Origin: Nocardia aurea
GTDB taxonomy: Bacteria > Actinomycetota > Actinomycetes > Mycobacteriales > Mycobacteriaceae
DNA length: 64,000 bases
Assembly (NCBI RefSeq): GCF_003123685.1
Contig: NZ_QCYJ01000003.1
Location: 62,001-126,000, forward strand
Direction: 5' to 3'
Under the pieces are notes generated by a model. The model was not told where the DNA came from. It was given only the letters and a program-made list of their open reading frames with translations, and did no database searches. A program made the position numbers and the translations under genes. Positions 1-6,886 of this stretch are shown here, piece after piece (within the stretch, counting starts at the first letter, position 1; each line of letters opens with the position of its first letter).

Positions 1-128
1 CCCGTGAAGCGGTACAACGAGTGGTCTGGCCGATGATCGCGTTCCGGATCGCCGAACGAAACCATATTTCCTACGGCCGACGCTGGCGTGTGCCGGGGGC
101 GGCCGTCGACAGCGAGACGAGACGATGA
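1..128 (+). CDS. C-terminal end of an unidentified protein (cut by window edge)
   Basis: An open frame runs from the left edge in the frame beginning at base 3 and stops with TGA at 126-128. It leaves about 41 residues ending in VDSETRR. The stop overlaps the next gene's ATG as ATGA, the usual sign of translational coupling in an actinobacterial operon. The visible tail is basic (RRWRVPG) and too short to assign to a family. It is presumably a partner of the downstream methyltransferase, but that rests only on the overlap. Confidence 0.6.
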   Translation, partial: REAVQRVVWPMIAFRIAERNHISYGRRWRVPGAAVDSETRR

Positions 129-832
129 CGGGTAACAGCACCGACGAATATTTCTTCGCCCAGTTCGCCGACACCTGGTGGTCCCAGGATTCGCAGATGA
201 GTGGACTGGCTTCCTTCCAGCGACCGCGCTTCGCCTATTTCGATACCCACGTCGACGAGTGGGCGGGCAAACGGGTGCTCGATGTCGGGTGCGGCGGCGG
301 ATTCACCACCGAATTCCTTTCCGCCCGTGGAGCATCGGTGACCGGCGTCGATCCGTCGACGAGTCTGATCGCCGCGGCCCGGCGGCATGCCGAACAGACC
401 GGGAAACAGATCGACTACAGCGTGGGAACCGCCGAGTCCCTGCCGTTTCCCGATGCCGCCTTCGATATCGTCACCTGTGTAGACGTGCTCGAACATGTGG
501 CAGATCCGGCCCGGTCGATCAGCGAGATCGCGCGAGTTCTCACGCCGGGCGGGGTGTTCTGTTTCGACACGATCAACCGAACCGTTCGCTCGCGGATCGT
601 CATGATCTGGATTCCCGAGTATCTCCTCGCGGTAGGCACAAAAGGCGTACACCTGTGGAAAGACTTCATCACGCCCGGCGAATTGCGCGGTTACCTCGCC
701 GACGCAGGTCTGGCAGGCGAGGGGAGCTTGCGCGGGCTGACGATACTCGGAAAGCGCCGCGGCAAACTCGTCATCAGGGAAACCGGCGATCTATCGTGCA
801 CCTATATAGGAGTCGCACGGAAACCGCACTGA
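125..832 (+). CDS. Class I SAM-dependent methyltransferase (UbiG-like)
   Basis: The 235-residue protein has the Rossmann methyltransferase motif I VLDVGCGGG at about residues 50-58, the acidic end of strand 2 (VTGVDPS), and motif II/III around DIVTCVDVLEHVADP. This layout and the length match the UbiG/Coq3-like O-methyltransferase group. The substrate cannot be read from sequence: a menaquinone or ubiquinone role is not implied, and secondary-metabolite or lipid substrates are equally possible. The ATG overlaps the stop of the preceding gene (ATGA), so the two are probably cotranscribed. A second, unrelated methyltransferase follows after 18 bases on the same strand. Confidence 0.8.
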   Translation: MTGNSTDEYFFAQFADTWWSQDSQMSGLASFQRPRFAYFDTHVDEWAGKRVLDVGCGGGFTTEFLSARGASVTGVDPSTSLIAAARRHAEQTGKQIDYSVGTAESLPFPDAAFDIVTCVDVLEHVADPARSISEIARVLTPGGVFCFDTINRTVRSRIVMIWIPEYLLAVGTKGVHLWKDFITPGELRGYLADAGLAGEGSLRGLTILGKRRGKLVIRETGDLSCTYIGVARKPH

Positions 833-850
833 CGAAAAGAAATAGAGAAC

Positions 851-1681
851 ATGGTTGAATCATCGATTTCCATCTCCGAGGTATCGGATACAGCGATCTG
901 GATGGCCGCATATCGTGCCGAGGAATCGCTGCGGCCGGATGCTCTCTTCACCGACCCGATCGCTGAGAGATTGGCTGGAGAATTACGCGGGGCGGTGTTG
1001 TCATCCAAAGTGGCGGTGCCGGGCAGTCGCGGTGGATGGCCACCCGTGGTGCGCACGGCGTTGATCGACGGCCTGATCGCGAGATCCCTGGCCGAAGGCT
1101 GTGACCGCGTGCTGAACCTGGCGGCGGGTTGGGATACCCGTCCCTATCGACTCGATCTGCCGCAGGCCCTGTCGTGGTTCGAGGTCGATCTGCCCAAGAT
1201 CGTCGACGCCAAGAACCGGGCGCTGGTCGATGAGGAGCCGCACTGCCGCGTGACGAGGAGTTCGGTCGACCTGACCGATCCGGCAGCGTGCGCGGCCTTC
1301 GTCACAGCCGCGGTCGATGGTGCGCGACGACCGCTGGTGATCACCGAGGGTTTGCTCCAATACCTGGAGCCCGCCCAGGTTCGCGGACTGTCGGAGGTTC
1401 TGCTCGCGGCCGGGGTGCGCTGGTGGATCACCGACCTGTGGACCCCATCCCTGCTGTGGTTGGTGAATCGCACGATGGGCAGGCATCTCGGACAGGCGCA
1501 GTGGGCTTTCGGGCCTGCGCGAGGGGCGGCCTTCTTTCAGGGCTGGACTCGGACGGACAACGAGTCGATCTTCTCGGCCGCGGCGCGGTGGCGTCGCTCG
1601 CCGGTGTGGCTGCGCCCGGCCGCCGTGCTGCCGGACGCGCTGCTGCGTTCCGGTGTCGTGCGGCTGTGTGTCGCGGAATGA
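851..1681 (+). CDS. LCM-family SAM-dependent methyltransferase
   Basis: The 276-residue protein looks like the leucine carboxyl methyltransferase family (PF04072), which is strongly expanded in mycobacteria and nocardiae. Diagnostic stretches are the N-terminal FTDPIAERLAG, the SAM-binding VLNLAAGWDTRPYRL near residue 85, the acidic FEVDLPKIVDAK and the ITEGLLQYL segment. Members methylate carboxyl or hydroxyl groups, mostly on unknown substrates. The gene lies 18 bases after the UbiG-like methyltransferase and is probably in the same transcript. The ribosome-binding site is weak (an AGAGAA stretch upstream of ATG). No disruption is seen. Confidence 0.82.
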   Translation: MVESSISISEVSDTAIWMAAYRAEESLRPDALFTDPIAERLAGELRGAVLSSKVAVPGSRGGWPPVVRTALIDGLIARSLAEGCDRVLNLAAGWDTRPYRLDLPQALSWFEVDLPKIVDAKNRALVDEEPHCRVTRSSVDLTDPAACAAFVTAAVDGARRPLVITEGLLQYLEPAQVRGLSEVLLAAGVRWWITDLWTPSLLWLVNRTMGRHLGQAQWAFGPARGAAFFQGWTRTDNESIFSAAARWRRSPVWLRPAAVLPDALLRSGVVRLCVAE

Positions 1682-1814
1682 CGACCGTAATTCGCGTTAC
1701 GTCCCTGTGAACCCTCGGAGAAAAGGTATTTGCCGCCGGTATTGGTGCATGCTACGCTCGCGAAACTATATGAACAGTGGTGTTCGCTGGTAGATATCTT
1801 TATCGGTAGGGGAC

Positions 1815-3617
1815 ATGGTCGAATTCAGACTGCTGGGGTTCGTGGAGCTTGTGGTCGACGGTCGGACCATAGATCTGGGGCCTTCCAAACAACGCGGAAT
1901 TATGGCAGTCCTTCTCGCCGAACCCGACCGTCCGATATCCACCGATATTCTGGTCGACCGCGTGTGGGACGATCCGCCGGAAACCGTCCGGCATTCGGTA
2001 TACACATACGTGGCCCGGTTGCGTCGGATTCTGCGCGCGGCCACCGGACATACCGAGACCCCGGTGCAGATCCGGCGTACCTTCGGCGGATACCGGCTGG
2101 AGGTGAACCCGGACCGCATCGATCTGACCGAATTCCGCCGCCTCCTCGCTTCGGAACGAGCCATGGACGCCGACCACCCCGATCGGGCCGCCACCCTGGC
2201 GCGGGCGCTCGACCTGTGGCGCGGTGAGCCGTGTGCCGGGCTCGACAGCGACTGGACCAGGAATTTTCGCGAGAGTCTGCGTCAACTACGGCACGAGGTG
2301 GTGATCGATCGGGCCGATACCGGGCTGCGATCGGGTGAACTGAAAATGGTTTCGGCCGATCTGCGCAAAGCGCTGATGGACAGCCCTCTGGCCGAGGATC
2401 TACACGAACGTCTGCTGACGGCCTACTACCTCGACAACCGAAGTGCGGAGGCGCTCTCGCACTACGACCGGATGCGCCGAGCGTTCGTCGCCGAACTCGG
2501 CGTGGATCCGGGCCCTCGGTTACGCGAACTACATTCGCGGCTGCTCGGCCGACAGCAGCCCGGCATCCCCCGTCTCGTCTCGACCTCGACGCGCGCGCCC
2601 GCCGAGGTCGCCCGGCTACCCGACGCGATGACCTTCCGTGGGCGCCAGGGCGAAATCGACCGACTCAGGCAAGCATTCACCGAAGACACCGGTCACGGAG
2701 TCCGGCCCGTACTGGTCACCGGAGGCCCCGGAATCGGCAAATCCGCCCTGGCGGCACAGACCGCGACCCTGCTCCACGATCGATTCCCCGACGGTGTGCT
2801 GCGCGCCGATCTCGGCGGCCTGACCTCCGAACCCGCCCCTCCCGGAGCTGTACTCGCGCGCCTGCTCCGCGGGCTCGGTCTTTCCGACACCGAGATCCCC
2901 GCCGACGCCCTCGCCCGAGCCGCTCGATATCGGGAACTACTGGCCGAGCGCCGCATGCTGGTACTGCTCGACGACGCCGCCAGCGACGAGCAGATCGCAC
3001 CGTTGCTCACGGTCGGGCCTCGCAGTTCCGCGTTGATCACCAGTCGAGTGTCGCTCGGCCTCAACCGCATTCACACCGTGGTGCTGCGCGAACTCACGAT
3101 GGCCGAGAGCATCGAGATATTGGAAGCCGATGTCGGGACCGAGCGGATCCACGCCGAGGAATGGGCAGCGAGTGCCCTCGTCCGCTGCTGTTCGGGCATT
3201 CCGCTCGCATTGCGGGCGGTCGGCGCGAGATTGGCCGCCCGCCCCCACTGGACCGTCGCGGGCCAACTCGGGAGGATGTCGGACGAGCAGCAGCGATTGA
3301 ACGAATTCAGCTACGGCACGCTCGATATCCGCCGCAGCATGGCTCCCACGGTCGACCGACTGGGTCCGCGCGCCGCCGCCGCGTTCCGATATCTCGGCAC
3401 CACCCTCGGTCCGCGCGAACTCTTCACGACCGTCACTCTGCCGGGCAATTCCGGCGCGTCGGGGATGGACGCCCTCGACGAACTGGTCGACGCTCACCTG
3501 CTCTCGGTCGTCGAGCAGACCGACGGCACCCGCGCCCAGTACCTCATGCTCGAGATCCACCGGCTGTACGCGAAGCAACTGGCACATGCCGCTGCCGCCG
3601 AACCTCTTCTTGCCTGA
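1815..3617 (+). CDS. SARP-type transcriptional regulator with NB-ARC ATPase domain (AfsR/DnrI-like)
   Basis: The 600-residue regulator begins with an OmpR-type winged helix (residues about 1-95, MVEFRLLGFVELVVDGR) followed by a bacterial transcriptional activator domain (about 100-245). A P-loop NTPase follows, with Walker A GGPGIGKSALA near residue 300 and a Walker B-like LVLLDDAAS. This is the SARP/AfsR layout. It lacks the long TPR tail of AfsR, so it is a medium-length member. SARPs activate secondary-metabolite or stress genes by binding direct repeats near -35 elements. No biosynthetic cluster is visible nearby, so the target may be the preceding methyltransferases or may lie elsewhere. 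The start is an ATG with AGGGG upstream. Confidence 0.85.
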   Translation: MVEFRLLGFVELVVDGRTIDLGPSKQRGIMAVLLAEPDRPISTDILVDRVWDDPPETVRHSVYTYVARLRRILRAATGHTETPVQIRRTFGGYRLEVNPDRIDLTEFRRLLASERAMDADHPDRAATLARALDLWRGEPCAGLDSDWTRNFRESLRQLRHEVVIDRADTGLRSGELKMVSADLRKALMDSPLAEDLHERLLTAYYLDNRSAEALSHYDRMRRAFVAELGVDPGPRLRELHSRLLGRQQPGIPRLVSTSTRAPAEVARLPDAMTFRGRQGEIDRLRQAFTEDTGHGVRPVLVTGGPGIGKSALAAQTATLLHDRFPDGVLRADLGGLTSEPAPPGAVLARLLRGLGLSDTEIPADALARAARYRELLAERRMLVLLDDAASDEQIAPLLTVGPRSSALITSRVSLGLNRIHTVVLRELTMAESIEILEADVGTERIHAEEWAASALVRCCSGIPLALRAVGARLAARPHWTVAGQLGRMSDEQQRLNEFSYGTLDIRRSMAPTVDRLGPRAAAAFRYLGTTLGPRELFTTVTLPGNSGASGMDALDELVDAHLLSVVEQTDGTRAQYLMLEIHRLYAKQLAHAAAAEPLLA

Positions 3618-3947
3618 GTGGTACCCGCTCAGCCCGCGCACTCACCACAACGCCTCCCCGGCAATCGGATTCGCCCGAATCGACCCGGACCGTCGTATGA
3701 TCCGGTGACGATGCCACCGATCCATGCATCAGGTCCCAGTTGTCGGACAATCGATCTCGGATTTTCGACTCCCGCGTGTCTCGTTCGGCGGTGTGTACGC
3801 GAGCGTCGACCGGTGTCGACGGCGGCGAAAGTCAGCTGTTCACACGACAATAGGACGGCGAGATCGCGCCTACGATCAGGTCCTCGTCGTCATTTCGAGC
3901 TCAGCGTGTGGCTGGCTGTCCGGCGGGTAGTGATCAGAGGAGGCTTG
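3618..3947. other. Non-coding gap before the secreted-protein gene
   Basis: About 330 bases contain no convincing gene. Open frames here have no ribosome-binding site and no recognisable product. The end of the gap carries a good AGAGGAGG ribosome-binding site for the next gene. A short inverted pair GATTCG/CGAATC near 3669-3682 is too small to call a terminator. Confidence 0.5.
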
Positions 3948-4367
3948 ATGCGAACCAAGGGCACGCACAAGAACGGACGGTTCGATAGTCGGCTGCCCGC
4001 GACGCTGAAGATTCTCGGAGTCGCTTTGGTGCTGGGAGCGGGTTTCCTCAGTTCCTCAGGAACCGCCGAGGCGGATTGGCATCTGGCGGCAGTGAAAGTG
4101 GGAGGCGCCACCGTGCGTGACTGCTACCACCCCGTCCAGTACCCCTCGACAGACTGTAAGTCGGTCGGATATCTCCCCGAAGGCTCCACCGTCCACATCG
4201 TCTGCCAACGGGTGGGCCAAGCCGTGTACGGAGCATCCGGCATGACCGAGATCTGGGACTACGTCGTGGCTGAGAACGCCAATGCCCACCCCGCGATGGA
4301 AGGGCTGGTGTCCGACTCGAACATCTACACCGGCACCAACGACCTGGTTGCAGAAATCTGCCAGTAA
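3948..4367 (+). CDS. Small secreted protein with signal peptide, SH3-like
   Basis: The predicted product has 139 residues. The ATG at 3948 is chosen because AGAGGAGG precedes it and because a classical signal peptide follows: a basic N-terminus (MRTKGTHKNGR), a hydrophobic core (LKILGVALVLGAGFL) and a likely cleavage after GTAEA. The mature part, about 95 residues, has four cysteines that could pair. Its segments (VRDCYHP, STVHIVCQRVGQ, TEIWDYVV, VSDSNIYTGT) resemble the small actinobacterial bacterial-SH3-like exported proteins. An open frame extends further upstream, but that part has no RBS and no recognisable sequence. The function is unknown; it stands alone. Confidence 0.75.
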   Translation: MRTKGTHKNGRFDSRLPATLKILGVALVLGAGFLSSSGTAEADWHLAAVKVGGATVRDCYHPVQYPSTDCKSVGYLPEGSTVHIVCQRVGQAVYGASGMTEIWDYVVAENANAHPAMEGLVSDSNIYTGTNDLVAEICQ

Positions 4368-5023
4368 TCGACCTCGGTCGAGGTAGCCCCGTCCATTCGT
4401 ACTCCGCAGCGAGCTGACCACCGACACGTCCCGGACGCGCCGGCCCGTGTCGGAGGCCCGCTCCGACCCGGCTGTTCAGCGACCACTGCGGACCGTGGAT
4501 AGTCTCCGGTGCGCCAGAAATGTCCAGGTCGTGGGAACGCTGACAGGCCGCTCGGACCAACGATGGAATCGCCGCTGATGCCGCGTCTCGCGCGGTATCA
4601 GCGGCACCGAGCAGCGAAGTGGTGAGAGTGAGCCGACGCCCGCCCCTGGGCGCACCTCCCCGCCGGGGATCCGAAGGCCCGACATCCGGCCGAGCGCGAC
4701 AAATCCATCACCCGATTCGGATGTCACGGCCGGGCCCTTTGCCCGAACACCGGCCGTGACGAGCGGCGACATTACTCGCTGGCCTCGCTGTAAAACGAGG
4801 ATCGTGATGTCGAAGCGGTGTGTCGTCGCACCGGTACCGCCGATCGCCTGATTTCGACCCTCGGAGCGGCTCCTGTGCGGCATCGCACAGGCGGGAAGGG
4901 GCCGCGCGCGGTTTGAGAAGCGAAGGGCGGGCTATACCGTACACAACCCAGCGACTCATTTCGCCCTTCCTCGGCGCGGTGAGCGCGACTCAGCTCAGTG
5001 GATTCGGCAGCAAGGAATACCTC
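4368..5023. other. Long non-coding gap with one strong hairpin
   Basis: No gene with a plausible start and product is seen in this stretch. It contains the hairpin at 4571-4605 and a possible promoter just before the small open frame at 5024 (GTTTGA, 16 bases, TATACC around 4908-4940). Open frames on the minus strand here have no RBS or recognisable sequence. Confidence 0.5.
4571..4605. terminator. Candidate hairpin (15-bp stem)
   Basis: GCCGCTGATGCCGCG and CGCGGTATCAGCGGC pair around a 5-base loop. The only non-Watson-Crick position is one G-U pair when transcribed. There is no U-tract, as is common for actinobacterial terminators. It lies about 200 bases after the secreted-protein gene. 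It could also be a structured RNA or an operator. Confidence 0.5.
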
Positions 5024-5167
5024 ATGACCGACGCCCCGCACGCGCGCACCGCGACCCCCAGCGAACGACCCTCCGTTACCTGGCCCGATCCCAGCCCCCT
5101 CACCGGTTGGTGGGAAGAGATCATGGGTCTGACCGACCCCGAGCAGTCGCGCCCTTCCGCTGCCTGA
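5024..5167 (+). CDS. Possible 47-residue peptide gene
   Basis: A 47-codon frame starts at an ATG with AAGGA seven bases upstream and ends at TGA. The peptide is rich in Pro, Thr and Ser in its first half. It ends in a Trp/acidic segment (PSPLTGWWEEIMGLTDPEQS) that looks non-random. It has no signal peptide, transmembrane segment or cysteine. No modifying enzyme lies beside it, so there is no basis to call it a RiPP precursor. A GTTTGA/TATACC promoter-like pair lies about 90-115 bases upstream. I do not recognise the family. A spurious frame remains possible. Confidence 0.4.
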   Translation: MTDAPHARTATPSERPSVTWPDPSPLTGWWEEIMGLTDPEQSRPSAA

Positions 5168-5261
5168 TTTCGGGCGTCGTCCCGAGGTCATCGAAACCGA
5201 CCTGCGCTGCCAGGCCGATCCGGCGTTGCTCGAGGACAGCGTCGAGTATCGAATGGCGTGC

Positions 5262-5672
5262 TCAGCTGCGAGCGGGCAGGAGTTCGGCGATCAGCGCCTC
5301 GATCCGTGACCGGATCTCGTCGCGGATCGGGCGCACCGCCTCCACGTCCCGGCCTGCCGGGTCCTCGAGTTGCCAGTCGCGGTAACTCACGCCCGGCAGG
5401 ACCGGGCAGGTGTCACCGCAGCCCATCGTGATCACCACGTCGGAGGTCTCGACCGCGTCGTAGGTGAGCACTTTCGGGACCTGAGCGGTGATATCGATCC
5501 CGACCTCGCTCATCGCCGCCACCGCAGCCGGATTCAATGAATCGGCCGGGGCGCTGCCCGCCGAACGGACCTCGATCTCGTCCCCGGCCAGATGGGTCAG
5601 GAAACCGGCTGCCATCTGCGAGCGACCGGCGTTGTGGACACAGACGAACAACACACTCGGTGTGGATGCCAT
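5262..5672 (-). CDS. arsC: Arsenate reductase, low-MW phosphatase family
   Basis: The 136-residue enzyme has the phosphatase-type anion loop CVHNAGRSQM near residue 11, which binds arsenate. It carries further cysteines in MGCGDTCPVLPG (about 80-91) and the LEDPAG acid motif. This is the arrangement of actinobacterial arsenate reductases such as the mycothiol-coupled Corynebacterium enzymes, which reduce As(V) to As(III) in the cytosol. The start has AAGGAA eight bases upstream. It is the last gene of arsR-aquaporin-arsC, only 15 bases after the aquaporin stop. Product As(III) would leave through that channel. Electron-donor specificity (mycothiol or thioredoxin) is inferred, not seen. Confidence 0.88.
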   Translation of the reverse strand: MASTPSVLFVCVHNAGRSQMAAGFLTHLAGDEIEVRSAGSAPADSLNPAAVAAMSEVGIDITAQVPKVLTYDAVETSDVVITMGCGDTCPVLPGVSYRDWQLEDPAGRDVEAVRPIRDEIRSRIEALIAELLPARS

Positions 5673-5687
5673 GCGGGACGGTTCCTT

Positions 5688-6431
5688 TCAATGGTGAGAC
5701 TGATTGTCGGCTTCGGTGCTCTCGTGCGGCACCACGACGTTGTCCGCCGAGGCGGCGCTGTCGGGGTAGAGCCACACGATCAATCCCAGCCCCAGCACCG
5801 CGCCCAGCAGCTGCGCGCCGACGAACGCGGGCACCGAGGCGGGGGCGATCCCGGCGAAGGTGTCGGAGAACATCCGCCCCACCGTGACCGCCGGATTGGC
5901 GAAGGAGGTCGAACTGGTGAACCAGTACGCCGCACCGATATACGCCCCCACCGCGGCCGCCGAGAGCCCCGCACGACCGGTCCGCGCCAGCGCGAAGATC
6001 ACCGCCAACAACCCCGCCGTGGCCACCACCTCACCGACCACATGCCCGTCGCTGACCCGCACGTGGGTCGAGACCTGGAACGCGCCTACCTCGAACATCA
6101 CATTCGCCAACACCGCTCCGGCCGAGCACCCCGCGAGCTGGGCACCGATATAGGCCGGCAGATCGAGGGTGCCGAGACCGGTTCCGTTGTGTCGCCCGAG
6201 CCACCAATCTGCCAGCGAGACAACCGGGTTGAAGTGCGCACCCGACACCGGACCGAACACCAGGATCAACACCGCCAGTCCGAGCACCGTCGCGGTCGAG
6301 TTCTGCAACAACTGCAACCCGCTGTCGCCGGGGGACAGCTGTTGCGCGGCGATCCCCGAACCGACCACTACCGCGACCAATGACGCACTGCCCACGAACT
6401 CCGCGACCACCCGCCGCGCCAACCCGCTCAC
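5688..6431 (-). CDS. MIP/aquaporin channel of the ars operon
   Basis: This is a 247-residue, six-helix major intrinsic protein. Both half-helix signatures are present: GAHFNPVVSL in the first half and SFANPAVTVGRMF in the second. The chosen start is the GTG at 6431. It overlaps the arsR stop as GTGA and sits behind the strong GGAGGAGG sequence inside arsR; a longer upstream extension would run antisense-like through arsR. Aquaporins inside ars operons (AqpS type) let As(III) made by ArsC diffuse out, replacing an ArsB or Acr3 pump, and none is present here. The arsenite role is inferred from context. Confidence 0.85.
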   Translation of the reverse strand: MSGLARRVVAEFVGSASLVAVVVGSGIAAQQLSPGDSGLQLLQNSTATVLGLAVLILVFGPVSGAHFNPVVSLADWWLGRHNGTGLGTLDLPAYIGAQLAGCSAGAVLANVMFEVGAFQVSTHVRVSDGHVVGEVVATAGLLAVIFALARTGRAGLSAAAVGAYIGAAYWFTSSTSFANPAVTVGRMFSDTFAGIAPASVPAFVGAQLLGAVLGLGLIVWLYPDSAASADNVVVPHESTEADNQSHH

Positions 6432-6796
6432 CGACCCTCCTCCGGCGTCACGACATCGAGGAACGCCGAGATCTGCCGCAGCACCGCGGGTTCGACCCGG
6501 TAGTAGACCCACGAGGCGCGGCGCTCGCTGCTGAGTACCCCGGCCTCGCGCAGCACCTTCAAATGGTGGGAGATCGTCGGCTGGGTGACGTCGATGCCCT
6601 CCGACAGATCACACACGCACGCTTCGTGATCCGCCCGCGACGCGACCGCGCTCAACACCCGCAACCGAACCGGGTCCGACAACGCCTTGAACACCCCCGC
6701 CAGCGCACCGGCGGTCTCGGCCGAGATGGGCGGGCGCACGACCGGTGACCCCGCACACTCCTGCACCGGCGTGACCACCAGTTCCGATTTTGACAT
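6428..6796 (-). CDS. arsR: ArsR-family arsenic-responsive repressor
   Basis: The 122-residue winged-helix repressor has FKALSDPVRLRVLSA, the metalloid-binding ACVCDLSEG (Cys-X-Cys) and the recognition helix VTQPTISHHLKVL. The Cys pair at the start of helix alpha3 is the classical As(III)/Sb(III) site of ArsR. The ATG at 6796 is preferred over longer versions because the extra codons would translate the presumed operator. No Shine-Dalgarno sequence is seen. A TATCAA hexamer ends nine bases before ATG, so the transcript may be leaderless. It heads arsR-aquaporin-arsC and is expected to repress it until arsenite binds. Confidence 0.87.
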   Translation of the reverse strand: MSKSELVVTPVQECAGSPVVRPPISAETAGALAGVFKALSDPVRLRVLSAVASRADHEACVCDLSEGIDVTQPTISHHLKVLREAGVLSSERRASWVYYRVEPAVLRQISAFLDVVTPEEGR

Positions 6797-6816
6797 GAGT
6801 CGATATTGATAGGTGT
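6797..6816 (-). promoter_or_regulatory. Putative arsR promoter/operator
   Basis: Immediately before the arsR ATG lies TCGATATTGA (6800-6809), an imperfect palindrome (8 of 10 positions), overlapping a -10-like TATCAA on the minus strand. Autoregulatory ArsR operators commonly sit here. Overlap with the -10 element would explain repression by occlusion. Confidence 0.45.
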
Positions 6817-6886
6817 CGAACCTGGACGCAAGCGAACAACGAGTGAACGACCTCGAAGGCGACAAGCGCGCGCCAGCGCCTCGACC

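Noticed and set aside
1815..3617. SARP regulator as the sign of an antibiotic biosynthetic cluster
   Set aside because: No polyketide, peptide or terpene synthase is present; the neighbours are two methyltransferases and unrelated genes.
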